From Arthrobacter sp. TMP15 (lineage in GTDB: Bacteria; Actinomycetota; Actinomycetes; Actinomycetales; Micrococcaceae): a DNA stretch of 64,000 nucleotides. The notes beneath the pieces are model-generated. The model was not told the DNA's origin. It ran no database searches and was given only the letters and a program-made list of their open reading frames with translations. Of the stretch, positions 44,086-53,782 are shown one piece after another (position 1 is the stretch's first letter; every line of letters begins with the position of its first letter). The position numbers and the translations under genes are program-made. The stretch is taken from assembly GCF_039529835.1 (NCBI RefSeq), contig NZ_CP154262.1, forward strand, positions 744,001 to 808,000, in the 5' to 3' direction.

Positions 44086-44684
44086 AGAAGTTAGGAAAGT
44101 GGTTCCACTATCGGGATGCCCTGTGTCAACTGATCAGCAGAGGAACGCGGCGAGCCGATCGATGGAGGTTGCATCCAAGGAGGGTGGGTAGCTGTGGGCG
44201 GATTGCATCGGCTTGAATCGAACGCCGCGTGATTGGGTACGGAGATGCGACTGTACAAAGAGTAGTGCGGCTCCAGACCATGTTGCGGCGGTGGTTGTTC
44301 TCTGAGGATCGCTGTGAAGACCAGGTTCATTCCAACGAGGTGCATCACTAGATCCCTGACGTATGCCTCAGTGCGCGGGCGAGTTGCTTGGAAGCCTGTG
44401 CTGGAGTCGTGAAGAAGTATCTGAAATGCTCGATCATGGATGGGAGCAGCTCAGCACAAACACATCCTCTCCCTGGGAGAATTTTTAGGCTATCTCTGTG
44501 ATCGTTCACCCGTCCAGCAGAGGCGTCCTTTACCCGTTCCATGTTCGCGAGTAGAGCTGATGCGCCCACTATTACTGGCAATCTGTGCAGTCATCTTTCA
44601 AAAACGCTAAAACACCGTGCAGTCCCCAAAAAAAGGTGCCCAAATAATGTATCTGAGATGAAACATTTGGTTCACATTAGGCAA
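44086..44684. other. Gene-poor right edge of the accessory region
   Basis: About 600 bases. Two adjoining minus-strand frames (44091-44348 and 44348-44581) have some protein-like character but no ribosome sites and no recognised family; they may be the remains of one gene. The boundary with the backbone should lie here. Confidence 0.4.
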
Positions 44685-44732
44685 CATCAGTTGTACGATG
44701 GTTGACAACTGCACTGATGTGACGCATATCTA
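44685..44732 (+). promoter_or_regulatory. Promoter and operator candidate of the ureohydrolase operon
   Basis: CATCAGTTGT (44685-44694) is mirrored by ACAACTG-c-ACTGATG (44705-44719). TTGACA (44702-44707) inside it is a good -35 box, with CATATC or TATCTA 17-19 bases later as -10. A regulator bound to the palindrome would cover the -35 box. Which regulator is not known; the XRE-cupin protein at 6075 is one candidate. Confidence 0.5.
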
Positions 44733-44755
44733 ATTTCACAGAAACGAGGACATCC

Positions 44756-45835
44756 ATGAAAGAGCTCCGTATCGAGGCCAATGGCAATCTGGGTCCCATA
44801 GATTCCTCCCAGATCCCGCGCTACGCAGGCGCCGCCACCTACGCCCGCCTCCCCAGACTTGACCAGGTCACAAAAACCGATATCGCTGTTGTGGGTGTCC
44901 CCTTTGATAGTGGTGTTTCATACCGGCCCGGCGCCCGGTTTGGTGCCAACCACGTGCGGGAGGCTTCACGCCTGCTGCGCCCGTACAACCCGGCCTGGGA
45001 CGTTTCGCCGTTTGAAAACTGCCAGGTTGCCGACGCCGGTGACATGGCCGTGAACCCCTTCAATATCAATGAAGCGATTGAAACCATCCAGCAGAATGCG
45101 CTGGATTTGACCGCTGACGGCGCCAAGCTTTTCACCATCGGTGGCGACCACACCATCTCCCTACCCCTGCTGCGTGCGGCTGCCGAACGAGCCGGCGAGC
45201 CAGTTGCCATGCTGCACTTTGACGCGCACCTGGACACCTGGGATACGTACTTTGGTGCCGAATACACTCACGGAACCCCGTTCCGTCGGGCCGTTGAAGA
45301 AGGCATCCTGGACACCGAAGCTATTTCCCACGTGGGAACCCGCGGACCACTGTACGGTAAGAAGGATTTGGATGACGATCACCGTTTCGGTTTCGGCATC
45401 GTCACAGCAGCCGACGTCTATTACCAAGGCGTCCTCGAGACAGTGGCCAAAATCCGTGACCGCATCGGCAAGCGCCCCCTGTACATTTCGGTGGACATTG
45501 ATGTGCTTGATCCCGCACACGCCCCCGGTACCGGTACTCCCGAGGCCGGCGGCATCAGCAGCCGCGAACTGATCGAGATCATCCGCGGGTTCCGCGGCAT
45601 GAATCTGGTAGGTGCTGACATTGTGGAAGTGGCCCCAGCCTATGACCACGCCGAAATTACCGGAATCGCTGCCAGCCACGTGGGCTTTGAACTCGTGACG
45701 TTGATGGCAGATAACCACGTTGCAGGAGACCGGTTCGGCACTCCCAACGGTTATGCCGCCCAAGCCCTTGACGCCGAAAAACGACGCCGCACAGCCGGCT
45801 TTGGATCTACTACCACCGAAGGCGGTACCAAATGA
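44756..45835 (+). CDS. speB: Agmatinase/guanidinobutyrase-type ureohydrolase
   Basis: A 359-residue arginase-family enzyme that splits a guanidino compound into an amine and urea. The binuclear manganese site is complete: [15 protein letters not shown] and [21 protein letters not shown] (quoted in part). PROSITE-like agmatinase features fit, but guanidinobutyrate or guanidinopropionate are equally possible substrates. It is followed, with a four-base overlap, by a ThDP-dependent enzyme. Gene symbol is by family, not by proven substrate. Confidence 0.85.
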   Translation: MKELRIEANGNLGPIDSSQIPRYAGAATYARLPRLDQVTKTDIAVVGVPFDSGVSYRPGARFGANHVREASRLLRPYNPAWDVSPFENCQVADAGDMAVNPFNINEAIETIQQNALDLTADGAKLFTIGGDHTISLPLLRAAAERAGEPVAMLHFDAHLDTWDTYFGAEYTHGTPFRRAVEEGILDTEAISHVGTRGPLYGKKDLDDDHRFGFGIVTAADVYYQGVLETVAKIRDRIGKRPLYISVDIDVLDPAHAPGTGTPEAGGISSRELIEIIRGFRGMNLVGADIVEVAPAYDHAEITGIAASHVGFELVTLMADNHVAGDRFGTPNGYAAQALDAEKRRRTAGFGSTTTEGGTK

Positions 45836-47520
45836 CTGACCAGCTAAACGAGTCAACACAGACTACAGAAATTCAGCGCAACGGTGGAGACCTGGTTGTT
45901 GAAACACTCACTGCCTTGGGCGCCAAAACCGTCTTTGGCATCCCGGGCCAGCATGCACTGGGCCTCTTTGATGCCTTGGGCCGTTCACCCCTGCACTTTG
46001 TCTCTTCCCGCGTGGAGAACAATTCAGCGTTTTCCGCCGATGGCTACTCCCGGGCCACCGGTGAGGTGGGCGTATTGTTCCTGTCCACAGGCCCCGGGGC
46101 CTTGACTGCCCTTGCCGGCTTGCAGGAAGCGTATGCCACAGGCGTGCCTATGATTGTTGTGGCCAGCCAGATCCCGCTTGAGGGTTTGGGGGCCCGCCGC
46201 AAGGGCATGCTTCATCAGCTCGATGACCAAAAAGCCTCCGCGGCCAATGTGACCAAGAGCCAGCGACTGATCCAGCATGCCTCAGGAATCCCTTCTGCCA
46301 TTCAGGATGCGTGGACGGAAGCAGTTTCCTCCCCGCAGGGCCCGGTCTGGATTGAAGTACCCCAAAACGTGTTGTTGGACCCCATCTTTGTGCCGGCTGT
46401 TGAGGATGCTTTGGCGGAACCTTTCGATAACCCGCCTCGAGTTGAGCTGGTCCGGGAAGCAGTGAAGTGGCTTTCCGCCGCTGAGCGTCCCGTCATTGTT
46501 GCAGGTGGTGGCGTGCGTCGCGGCCATGCCCAAAAAGAGCTGCTCGCTATTGCCGAAAAGCTCAACGCACCTGTGGTGTGCACCCCGGGCGGCAATGGCG
46601 CGTTCCCGTGGAACCATGAGCTTTCGCTGCAGTCGTGGATGGAAGATCGGTACGTTACCGAAGTACTTGAAGATGCAGATGTGCTTGTTGTTATTGGGTC
46701 ATCCATGGGTGAGGTTTCCAGTAACTACTTCACCATGGAGCCGCGCGGGCGCATCATTCAGATCGATGCTGAGCCTCGCGTGCTTGAATCCAACCGCCCG
46801 GCCTTGGGCATCCGTGCTGACGCCGGTCAGGCGCTGAGGGCGCTGGATGAGGCCCTGACTGAACCTCATGGGGAGAAGGCACAGTGGCACGGGGAAACTC
46901 CGCAGAACATTGTGAGGGCGACTCTTGCCAAGGTCCAGGGTCGTCTTGATGAGCAGGATCTGGGTCTGGAGCGCAAGTTCATGGCCGACATTCGCGAAGC
47001 TGTCCCTGCCGAGATGCAGACCTTCTGGGACATGACCATCTCAGCTTATTGGGGTTGGAGCTGCTGGGATTCCAAGGATGGAGAATTCCACTCCGCCCAA
47101 GGTGCTGGTGGGTTGGGCTACGGCTTCCCGGCCGCTATTGGTGGCGCGCTGGGGCTGGAGAGCGCGGGCAAGCCTTCCCGTGTACTGGCAGTTGCCGGGG
47201 ATGGTTCCTCCATGTATTCCATCTCGGAACTGGCTACGGCCAAGCAGCACAATGCCCCTGTCACATGGCTCATTGTTGACGACGGCGGCTACGGCATCCT
47301 GCGTGAATACATGATCGACACCTTTGGTAAAGCCACGCACACTGAATTGGCGCGGCCGGACTTTGTGAAAGTGGCGGAGGCCTTCGGTGTTCCCGCTCAG
47401 CGTGTGAAGGCCGAGCACGTGGGGGAGGCGCTTAAGGCCGCCTTCGCCGCTGAGGGTCCAAACGTTGTGGTGGTTGATGTGCTGTTGAAGATGTTCGGCC
47501 CCACGCACCTGGACATCTAG
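45832..47520 (+). CDS. Thiamine diphosphate-dependent enzyme (acetolactate synthase-like)
   Basis: A 562-residue enzyme of the POX/AHAS family with three domains: Pyr domain with the cofactor-activating Glu in [20 protein letters not shown], a central Rossmann-like domain, and the PP domain with [10 protein letters not shown] to VDDGGYGIL (metal site). Paired with a ureohydrolase it could work in catabolism of a guanidino acid. Ureohydrolase plus ThDP enzyme is also the combination used in clavulanate biosynthesis (PAH and CEAS), but the lactam synthetase and oxygenase genes are absent here, so catabolism is more likely. A 26-bp-stem hairpin follows. Confidence 0.8.
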   Translation: MTDQLNESTQTTEIQRNGGDLVVETLTALGAKTVFGIPGQHALGLFDALGRSPLHFVSSRVENNSAFSADGYSRATGEVGVLFLSTGPGALTALAGLQEAYATGVPMIVVASQIPLEGLGARRKGMLHQLDDQKASAANVTKSQRLIQHASGIPSAIQDAWTEAVSSPQGPVWIEVPQNVLLDPIFVPAVEDALAEPFDNPPRVELVREAVKWLSAAERPVIVAGGGVRRGHAQKELLAIAEKLNAPVVCTPGGNGAFPWNHELSLQSWMEDRYVTEVLEDADVLVVIGSSMGEVSSNYFTMEPRGRIIQIDAEPRVLESNRPALGIRADAGQALRALDEALTEPHGEKAQWHGETPQNIVRATLAKVQGRLDEQDLGLERKFMADIREAVPAEMQTFWDMTISAYWGWSCWDSKDGEFHSAQGAGGLGYGFPAAIGGALGLESAGKPSRVLAVAGDGSSMYSISELATAKQHNAPVTWLIVDDGGYGILREYMIDTFGKATHTELARPDFVKVAEAFGVPAQRVKAEHVGEALKAAFAAEGPNVVVVDVLLKMFGPTHLDI

Positions 47521-47523
47521 CCA

Positions 47524-47569
47524 ACGCTCGGTCACTTCACGTCTGGTTTTTCCTGACGCTCGCTCACTA
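47524..47569 (-). repeat. GTGAGCGAGCGT repeat, two units
   Basis: On the minus strand AGTGAGCGAGCGTCAGG and, about 30 bases on, AGTGACCGAGCGTTGG. Same family as 2052-2130 and 53610-53695, directly after the ThDP enzyme gene. Confidence 0.75.
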
Positions 47570-47625
47570 AGTACGACGCCGTGAGGTCACCTTCGTTCAG
47601 AAGGTGACCTCACGGCGTCGTACTT
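47569..47625. terminator. Perfect 26-bp hairpin with AGTACGACG arms
   Basis: Bases 47569-47594 are exactly complementary to 47600-47625 with a five-base loop GTTCA. The arm opens with AAGTACGACGCCGTGAGG. A short ATTT follows. It can terminate the ureohydrolase operon and is related to the hairpin at 4332-4386. Confidence 0.85.
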
Positions 47626-47677
47626 CATTTAAGTCGACTCAGAATGTTCTCGTGGGAGAGGCATCTATGCTGGTGGC

Positions 47678-48307
47678 ATGGCTACTCTTTATGATGCTGA
47701 ACTCAGCCCGTCAAAGTCCGAACTTTTGAGTCAGTGGCTGCCTACCCAGCCATGGTTTATTCAGGATGCAACGGAGCTAAGGCGGCTGGCGGCTTTTCGC
47801 TTTGATGATCCGGCCGGTGAGGTTGGCATTGAGACTCATGTGGTGGGCGTTGGTGGGCGGATCTACCAAGTGCCGCTGACTTACCGTGGCGCACCCTTGG
47901 CTGGCGCTGAGAAGTACCTCATAACAACTATGGAGCACTCGGTGCTGGGCGCTCGCTGGGTGTACGACGCCACTGCCGACCCTGTTTACGTGCATGAACT
48001 CGCTGCGGCGTTGCTGGTTGGCAAACCTGCCGCTAGTGAGAATTTAGTGGTTAATGATGGGCTTAAGCACGTGGCCCCCACAGCCCTGCTTAGTAGGACT
48101 GGTGAGCCGGAAACTGAAGTTCCCGAGTTGCAGATTGGTGCTCCGCAGACGTCCAACTCCGTGACAACTATTCCGGCTGGAGTGCTGAATTTGGTTGTTT
48201 TACGAGAGCTGAACACTGCGGGAGTACTGCACAGCGACACCACCTTGAAACTCAGCTGGGATGGGCAGGAGATTCCTTTGGTGATCGCAGCTGCAAACCC
48301 TGCCTGA
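47678..48307 (+). CDS. Maltokinase N-terminal cap-like domain protein
   Basis: A 209-residue protein. LLSQWLPTQPWFIQDATELR and the strands VVGVGGRIYQVPLTYRGAPL are the pattern of the maltokinase N-cap domain (also called CG0192-like), here without the kinase part. In Mak proteins the cap precedes an aminoglycoside-phosphotransferase-like kinase for maltose. Free-standing caps are common in Arthrobacter relatives; their role is unknown. Single-gene unit. Confidence 0.75.
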   Translation: MATLYDAELSPSKSELLSQWLPTQPWFIQDATELRRLAAFRFDDPAGEVGIETHVVGVGGRIYQVPLTYRGAPLAGAEKYLITTMEHSVLGARWVYDATADPVYVHELAAALLVGKPAASENLVVNDGLKHVAPTALLSRTGEPETEVPELQIGAPQTSNSVTTIPAGVLNLVVLRELNTAGVLHSDTTLKLSWDGQEIPLVIAAANPA

Positions 48308-48346
48308 GTGCACCACGGGCAGGATGTCCTGTTCCAGGAAGGGCCC

Positions 48347-49444
48347 TTAAGAAGGCTTCGTGCTGCTCTGTGTGGGCTCTGAATCGAGCGCTTGCAGGTA
48401 TTTGATCGTGTCAGCCAGTGCCACGTTTGCCTCGTTGAGATCAAGGTGGAACTGGTACTCGTGAGGAAGCTTTGGTTCGTGGTTTGCAGGCCAGAAGAGC
48501 CGAGTCACCGACACTCCAGAGTCCTCAAGTGCTTGCGCAAAGGGGATTGATTGTGACCAAGTGAGGGCGTCACCGTTGCCCCCGCTAATGTACGTCGGCG
48601 GAAAGTCAGCATTGACGAAGTTGATCGTAGACATTAGGGAGCCAGTTGATCGAGATGACCAGTCCTTCGTTCCCGCGTACGCCCAGAGTGAGACCTGTAG
48701 CCCCCATGCTTCGATACCGTTGAGCGCGGACATGGCTGGCATGTCATAAACGCCGCAGTTGAGGATGGCCCCCACAACTTGTTCTTCTTTGAGCCCAGGT
48801 GTCATGCCCGAAAGGTGCGCGTAGCGGGGGTTGGTAGTGAGGATGGCGAGCTGACTGGCCAGTTGGCTGCCTGCGGAGTCACCTGCCAGCACAATCCGTT
48901 TTGGATCACCGTTCCATTCAGGGGCGTGCTCGCTAATGTAACCCAGTGCAGTGTTCAGTTGCGTGAGTGCCGTTGGATAGACGGCTTCCGGTGCGGTGGT
49001 GTAGTTGACGCCGATAGTCGTGTACCCCTGGGCCGCGAGGATACGTAAGTAGGGTTCAATGTTTTCCTTCTGCCCTGAAATCCATGCACCACCGTGTACC
49101 CAGACTATTGTGGTCAACTTTTTGGTGCCACCAGCTGGAGTGTAGACGTCGAGGGTTGTATCTGATTGAGGGAGCGAGCCGGTAGGTGGGGCATAAGCGA
49201 TATCTCGGTACTCGGTGAGCTTCGTATCGGGAACGTGTGGTTCCATCTCGGCGACGGTGGACGCGGCGCCCTTCTCGAAAACCGTGCGGATGACCATCAC
49301 TGATGGCCAGGGGGTGATAGCGGCGACGATTGCTGTCAGAGCGACGGCGGCGACTAGGGTTCCCCCAGCGATCACAAGTCGACGCCGGAGAGGTCTTTGA
49401 CGCTTAGCTGTGTCGATATTGTTCGCTATGACGTGCTTTTCCAT
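48347..49444 (-). CDS. Membrane-anchored alpha/beta hydrolase (HSL/esterase type)
   Basis: A 365-residue protein with one membrane segment (residues about 22-45) and an external hydrolase domain. HGGAW is the oxyanion hole, GDSAGS the nucleophile elbow, and a late NGDALTW and NHEPKLPHEYQF supply the Asp and His regions. Typical of carboxylesterases of the hormone-sensitive-lipase group. Divergent from a TetR regulator 350 bases away, which may control it. Confidence 0.82.
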   Translation of the reverse strand: MEKHVIANNIDTAKRQRPLRRRLVIAGGTLVAAVALTAIVAAITPWPSVMVIRTVFEKGAASTVAEMEPHVPDTKLTEYRDIAYAPPTGSLPQSDTTLDVYTPAGGTKKLTTIVWVHGGAWISGQKENIEPYLRILAAQGYTTIGVNYTTAPEAVYPTALTQLNTALGYISEHAPEWNGDPKRIVLAGDSAGSQLASQLAILTTNPRYAHLSGMTPGLKEEQVVGAILNCGVYDMPAMSALNGIEAWGLQVSLWAYAGTKDWSSRSTGSLMSTINFVNADFPPTYISGGNGDALTWSQSIPFAQALEDSGVSVTRLFWPANHEPKLPHEYQFHLDLNEANVALADTIKYLQALDSEPTQSSTKPS

Positions 49445-49731
49445 GTCGCTTCAAAACCCCAATCGGTGTCAAGACAGAACTGTCGTGGCGTGTTCAGTGT
49501 GTTCGATGAGCTACTTAACGTGAGAGCCCGACGCGAGGTCAGGCTCGAATTATGAAAATCGGCAATAGTTGTCAGTAGATCATAGATGAGTTCATTTACC
49601 CCGTGGATAGCCTGACCTTAAGGGCAAGTAAGGGCAGCTCAAAGGCCTGAGCTTGAGTGTGCTCTGTCCGTAGAAGCGCCGGCGCAGAGCTTTCCGGACG
49701 CGGCAAGAGCCCGAGCTATCCAACAGAAGAA

Positions 49732-49779
49732 TTGAACGTGTTCAAAAAGAGTGCTTTACTTATAATTGAACACGTTCAA
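49732..49779. promoter_or_regulatory. Two TetR operators around a -10 box
   Basis: TTGAACGTGTTCAA (49732-49745) and TTGAACACGTTCAA (49766-49779) are perfect or near-perfect 14-base palindromes 34 bases apart, and TATAAT (49761-49766) lies between them. Such symmetry and position before the tetR gene indicate autoregulation. Confidence 0.8.
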
Positions 49780-49797
49780 AAAACTGGGGAGTGGGTT

Positions 49798-50448
49798 ATG
49801 GATAGTAAGAGTGCGCAAACCAAGGCCTTGGTGTTGGATACGGCCCTTGGCATGTTTCGCAGTAAAGGATTCGCTAAGACAACAATGCGGGCCATCGCGG
49901 AGGAAGCGGGTATTTCTGTAGGCAGTGCCTACTATTACTACTCCTCAAAGGATGAGCTGGTTTTGGAGTTGTACCGCGAGTCGGTAGCGGAGCAGGGTAT
50001 GGCAGCATCGGCAACTTTGGAGCATGTCAAAGGTTTCGATGACAGGCTCAAGGCGGCCCTGAACGCAGGAATAGATGCGATGACCCCCTACCACGGCTTC
50101 GGTGGGGCCTTCATTAGTAGCGCGCTACCACCGCAATCGGTCCTCAACCCATTTGGTGGGGCATCAACCGAAGCGAGGGAGGACGCCGTGGGAATCTTCC
50201 GTGAAGTCATCAAGGGCACAAAAGTTCCGCACTTCCTGCGACCTCAACTGCCGGAACTCCTCTGGCTTGTCTACATGGGTGTGGTGCTTTTTTGGGTCTA
50301 TGACAGCTCCGAGAATCAGCGCCGCACCCGGATACTGATTGATGGAGGCGCGCCACTGATCGCCAAACTCGTGGCCCTTTCGCGACTGCCCGTGGTCAAA
50401 CCCATGATCGAAGAGGCTCTGACGCTCAAGATAAGGGTGCAAACATGA
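49798..50448 (+). CDS. TetR-family transcriptional regulator
   Basis: A 216-residue regulator. The helix-turn-helix lies at residues about 10-56 (VLDTALGMFRSKGFAKTTMR, ISVGSAYYYYSSKDELV); the rest is a ligand-binding helical domain. GGGGAG precedes the ATG at 49798. It overlaps the next gene by four bases (ATGA), so it is co-translated with the epimerase. Two operators stand upstream. Ligand unknown. Confidence 0.9.
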   Translation: MDSKSAQTKALVLDTALGMFRSKGFAKTTMRAIAEEAGISVGSAYYYYSSKDELVLELYRESVAEQGMAASATLEHVKGFDDRLKAALNAGIDAMTPYHGFGGAFISSALPPQSVLNPFGGASTEAREDAVGIFREVIKGTKVPHFLRPQLPELLWLVYMGVVLFWVYDSSENQRRTRILIDGGAPLIAKLVALSRLPVVKPMIEEALTLKIRVQT

Positions 50449-51320
50449 AAACTGTCGTTATCGCAGGGGCTTCGGGGTTCATTGGCAAACATTTCTATCG
50501 TCAGTTTGCCGCGGCGGGGTGGCGGGTCCGCACCGTGGGCAGATCAGGTGATGCCGTGTGGGGTGACACAGCTGCCATCAGCGCCGAACTTGAGGGTGCC
50601 CAGTTGCTGATCAACCTGGCTGGCAAGTCAGTTTCTTGCCGTTACTCTGCCGCGAACAAGGCTGAAATTATGCGCTCGCGCCTAGATACCACCGCGGAGC
50701 TGGGACGAGCGGTTGCTTCCTGCCTCCACCCTCCCCTGGACTGGTTTAACGCCAGCACGGGCACCATCTATCGAGACGCTCGGGATAAGCCCCAAGATGA
50801 GTACGACGGCGAATTTGGCGCCGGGTTCTCCGTTGAGGTGGCGCGGGGCTGGGAAGAAACGCTTGCATTAGCGGATGTCAGCGGAACACGGAAGATTCCA
50901 TTGCGCATGACCATAGTCCTGGGACCCGAGGGAGGGGCCATGCGCCCCATCAATAACCTCGCCCGTTGGGGATTGGGCGGCCGTATGGGAGACGGTGGGC
51001 AGAAATTTAGCTGGGTTCATGTGCAAGACCTATTCCGTGCCGTCACATTTCTGCACAACAACCGGGAGATAACCGGTCCAGTCAATATTGCGGCCCCACA
51101 AGTCATCAGCAACTCGGAGCTGATGGCGGCTGTCCAGGGTAAACATAAAATGCCGTTCGGAGTACCTACGCCAGCATGGTTACTCAAGCTTGGCGCCGTC
51201 CTGATCCGGACGGAGACTGAACTTGTTTTGAAGAGCCGCTGGGTTGCGGCGAAGAAGCTCCAAGACGCCGGATTTACCTGGCAATACCCGGATATGGAGA
51301 GTGCATTGGTGGACAGCTAG
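50445..51320 (+). CDS. TIGR01777-family NAD(P)-dependent epimerase
   Basis: A 291-residue protein. VVIAGASGFIGKHFYRQFA is the nucleotide loop; LLINLAGKSV, NASTGTIYRD and RMTIVLGPEGGAM are the characteristic blocks of the TIGR01777 (YfcH-like) group. Substrate is unknown throughout the family. Co-operonic with the TetR regulator. Confidence 0.85.
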   Translation: MKTVVIAGASGFIGKHFYRQFAAAGWRVRTVGRSGDAVWGDTAAISAELEGAQLLINLAGKSVSCRYSAANKAEIMRSRLDTTAELGRAVASCLHPPLDWFNASTGTIYRDARDKPQDEYDGEFGAGFSVEVARGWEETLALADVSGTRKIPLRMTIVLGPEGGAMRPINNLARWGLGGRMGDGGQKFSWVHVQDLFRAVTFLHNNREITGPVNIAAPQVISNSELMAAVQGKHKMPFGVPTPAWLLKLGAVLIRTETELVLKSRWVAAKKLQDAGFTWQYPDMESALVDS

Positions 51321-51534
51321 ATAGCGCGGAGCAAAGCGGTGGCTAGCTAATGGCTGCAGAGAAGACACCCACGCCGGAGAAAGCTCTACGGCGTAACCAC
51401 CCGGTGGGATCGCTAGTGTAGACACATAATGCCACCACACATCGTGGCTGCTGCGCCGTCGGATAGGCTCGCATCAAGAGCCCTGGCAAGCCGCCGCCGG
51501 GACCTGCGCCACAAAATTGCTGATTGGAAACCCT

Positions 51535-53601
51535 ATGAAGTCCTCCTCCACGCTAACCGTCACCACGCGGACCCTCGAGCTGGCAGAACTGGGTGAAGAG
51601 TCCGCACTGCCATCCGTACAGCCTCTGCTGGCACCTCCGTACACAGTGGGTGAGGGTGTTCCGGAAGAAATTTTGGCCGGGGTGCGGTGGGGAAGGGCGA
51701 ACAACCTCTACCCCTATTCCATGCAGGAGAACTACACGAGAGAGACAAGCGCAACAGAGCTGACCGCCGTCGCACTTGAAAATGCGCACATTAAGGCGAC
51801 TTTCCTGCCCGGGCTGGGTGGACGGCTCTGGGAACTAAAGGATAAGGCCAGTGGCAAGGACTTGCTGCACACCTCGGACCGCGTTCAGTTCGCCAATCTG
51901 GCGCTGCGCAACGCGTGGTTTGCCGGCGGGATCGAGTGGAACATTGGCACACGAGGACACTCGCCAAGTACCTGTTCGCCACTGCACACAGCCATTGTGC
52001 GGACCCCGGAGGGCCAGGAAGTGCTCCGAATGTGGGAGTTTGACCGGTTGCGGGAAGTGGTGTTTCAAATTGATGCGTGGTTACCTGCCGAGTCGAAGGT
52101 GTTGTTCACTGCGGTGCGTATCCGTAACCCCAATGAGAAGACTGTGCCCATGTATTGGTGGAGCAATGCGGCCGTGCCGCAGACCCCCGGTACCCGGGTG
52201 CTTGCCCCCGCAAAGCAGGCTTTCCTCTCCAATTATGACGGGGCCATGAGCCGTATTGACCCCACAAACGTAGAGGGCGTGGATGTTACGTGGCCCGTCA
52301 ATAACGGCCAGGCCGCTGACTTCTTCTTCGATATTGAGCCGCAAGAACGCCGCTGGGAGCTTGCCGCAGATGCTGACGGCGACGGGCTGGCCATGGTCTC
52401 TAGCGAGCAATTGCGGGGCCGGAAGTTGTTCATGTGGGGGGAGAGTACGGGTGGACACCGTTGGCAGGAATGGTTGAGCCCCTCTAATGACGGAGAACCT
52501 CGACGCTATGCGGAGATTCAATCGGGCCTGGCGCAGACCCAACTTGAGCACGTGCCCATGCCTGCCGGGGCGAGCTGGCAATGGGTTGAGGCCTACGGTA
52601 ACGCGGCGCTGGATCCCGCGCTCGCCGCCGGGGCGTGGGATAGTGCGCTCACTCATGGAGCGCAGCGCGTGGAGACGCTGGTTCCACGGCAGGGCATTGC
52701 TGATGCCCTGTCCGACGCCGGACGCTGGGCTGATCTGCCCCCTACCGAATTGCTGGTGGCTGGCAGCGGCTGGGGTGCTTTGGAGAGCGGACGTCGCCAA
52801 CACAGCGATATGGAGTGGGTGGATGAGAGTGGAACGCCCTTTGGCGCAGAAACGCTCACCACTGACCAGAGCCCATGGCTTGAGCTTCTCCGCGCCAATG
52901 AAGGCATTGTTGAAAAACCTTTTGAAGCCTCCGCTGCGGAAGCACCCAGTCAGCCCTTCGGTGGGGCGGTGTCATTTGTTCGGGGTCTTGATTGGGAGGA
53001 TCTACTCACAGCAGGACGCAACCTTAGCGCTGAGGCTGCCTTTCACCATGCCGTCATGGTTCATGCGCGAGCATCCAGCAGGGCAGCGGACCTAGCTGTT
53101 GTTGTTGGTTTGTACGACAGGGCTCTTGGTGGGAGCGATGCTGGTGAGGCGGGCACTGGCGGGGACGGGATTGTTGGAGCAGGGGCGCCGCTGAGTGAGA
53201 GAAGCCGGGAACTGGCCTTGCGTGGTAAGGGGTTGGCTCTCTTGGCCGCGGGGGAGGTGAAGGAGGGCTTGCATCACTTGGAACTTGCTTGTTCCACTAC
53301 TTACGGCACCCGGGCGCTGCTGATTGAGGCAATGACGCTGGCAGTGGAGAATGGCGCTCCACAGATGGCGCTGGATCTGTTGGCAAATGGCCCAGAAGCC
53401 GTTGCCTCGTTGGGCAGGGTGGAGCTCTTGCAGGCTCAGGCGCTTGCTGATGTGGGGGAGAGCGGCCAGGCTGCTGCCATTCTGCGGGCCGGGATAGAGG
53501 TGGCTGACCTGCGTGAAGGCGATAACTCAATTGCGGAACTCTGGCAGCGGGTATGTCCTGGCGAAGAGGTTCCGGGGCAATACCAGTTCAGCCTGCGGTA
53601 G
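51535..53601 (+). CDS. DUF5107 protein with C-terminal helical repeats
   Basis: A 688-residue cytoplasmic protein. Residues about 75-340 form a galactose-mutarotase-like beta sandwich typical of DUF5107 (IKATFLPGLGGRLWELKD, GGIEWNIGTRGHSPSTCSPL). The C-terminal 250 residues are helical, TPR-like (ELALRGKGLALLAAGEVKEG). Such proteins occur beside carbohydrate genes and probably bind or process sugars. Start at the Met with GGAAA upstream (51535). Repeats follow the stop. Confidence 0.75.
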   Translation: MKSSSTLTVTTRTLELAELGEESALPSVQPLLAPPYTVGEGVPEEILAGVRWGRANNLYPYSMQENYTRETSATELTAVALENAHIKATFLPGLGGRLWELKDKASGKDLLHTSDRVQFANLALRNAWFAGGIEWNIGTRGHSPSTCSPLHTAIVRTPEGQEVLRMWEFDRLREVVFQIDAWLPAESKVLFTAVRIRNPNEKTVPMYWWSNAAVPQTPGTRVLAPAKQAFLSNYDGAMSRIDPTNVEGVDVTWPVNNGQAADFFFDIEPQERRWELAADADGDGLAMVSSEQLRGRKLFMWGESTGGHRWQEWLSPSNDGEPRRYAEIQSGLAQTQLEHVPMPAGASWQWVEAYGNAALDPALAAGAWDSALTHGAQRVETLVPRQGIADALSDAGRWADLPPTELLVAGSGWGALESGRRQHSDMEWVDESGTPFGAETLTTDQSPWLELLRANEGIVEKPFEASAAEAPSQPFGGAVSFVRGLDWEDLLTAGRNLSAEAAFHHAVMVHARASSRAADLAVVVGLYDRALGGSDAGEAGTGGDGIVGAGAPLSERSRELALRGKGLALLAAGEVKEGLHHLELACSTTYGTRALLIEAMTLAVENGAPQMALDLLANGPEAVASLGRVELLQAQALADVGESGQAAAILRAGIEVADLREGDNSIAELWQRVCPGEEVPGQYQFSLR

Positions 53602-53609
53602 CCCACCCC

Positions 53610-53695
53610 ACGCTCGCTCACTCCGCGTGGTGTTTCCTGCGACGCTCGCTCACTCCGCGTGGTGTTTCCTGCGACGCTCGCACACTCCGCGGGGA
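53610..53695 (-). repeat. GTGAGCGAGCGT repeat, three units, 32-bp period
   Basis: ACGCTCGCTCACTCCGCGTG starts at 53610 and 53642, and a variant at 53674; TGTTTCCTGCG separates them. Reverse complement of the family at 2052-2130. Confidence 0.85.
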
Positions 53696-53782
53696 GAGCC
53701 AACCCCGGCATTACCTCACCGAGTGGGTAGCCACTTGTGAGTGTTTTTGACATGTGCCGTACATGGTGGCAAAGTCCTCAGT

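Noticed and set aside
44091-44581. Two abutting minus-strand ORFs before speB
   Set aside because: No recognisable family or ribosome sites; kept only as an undefined region.
44756-47520. Clavulanate-like biosynthetic cluster (PAH plus CEAS)
   Set aside because: The beta-lactam synthetase and oxygenase genes are absent, and the pair is followed by a terminator; catabolic use is the simpler reading.
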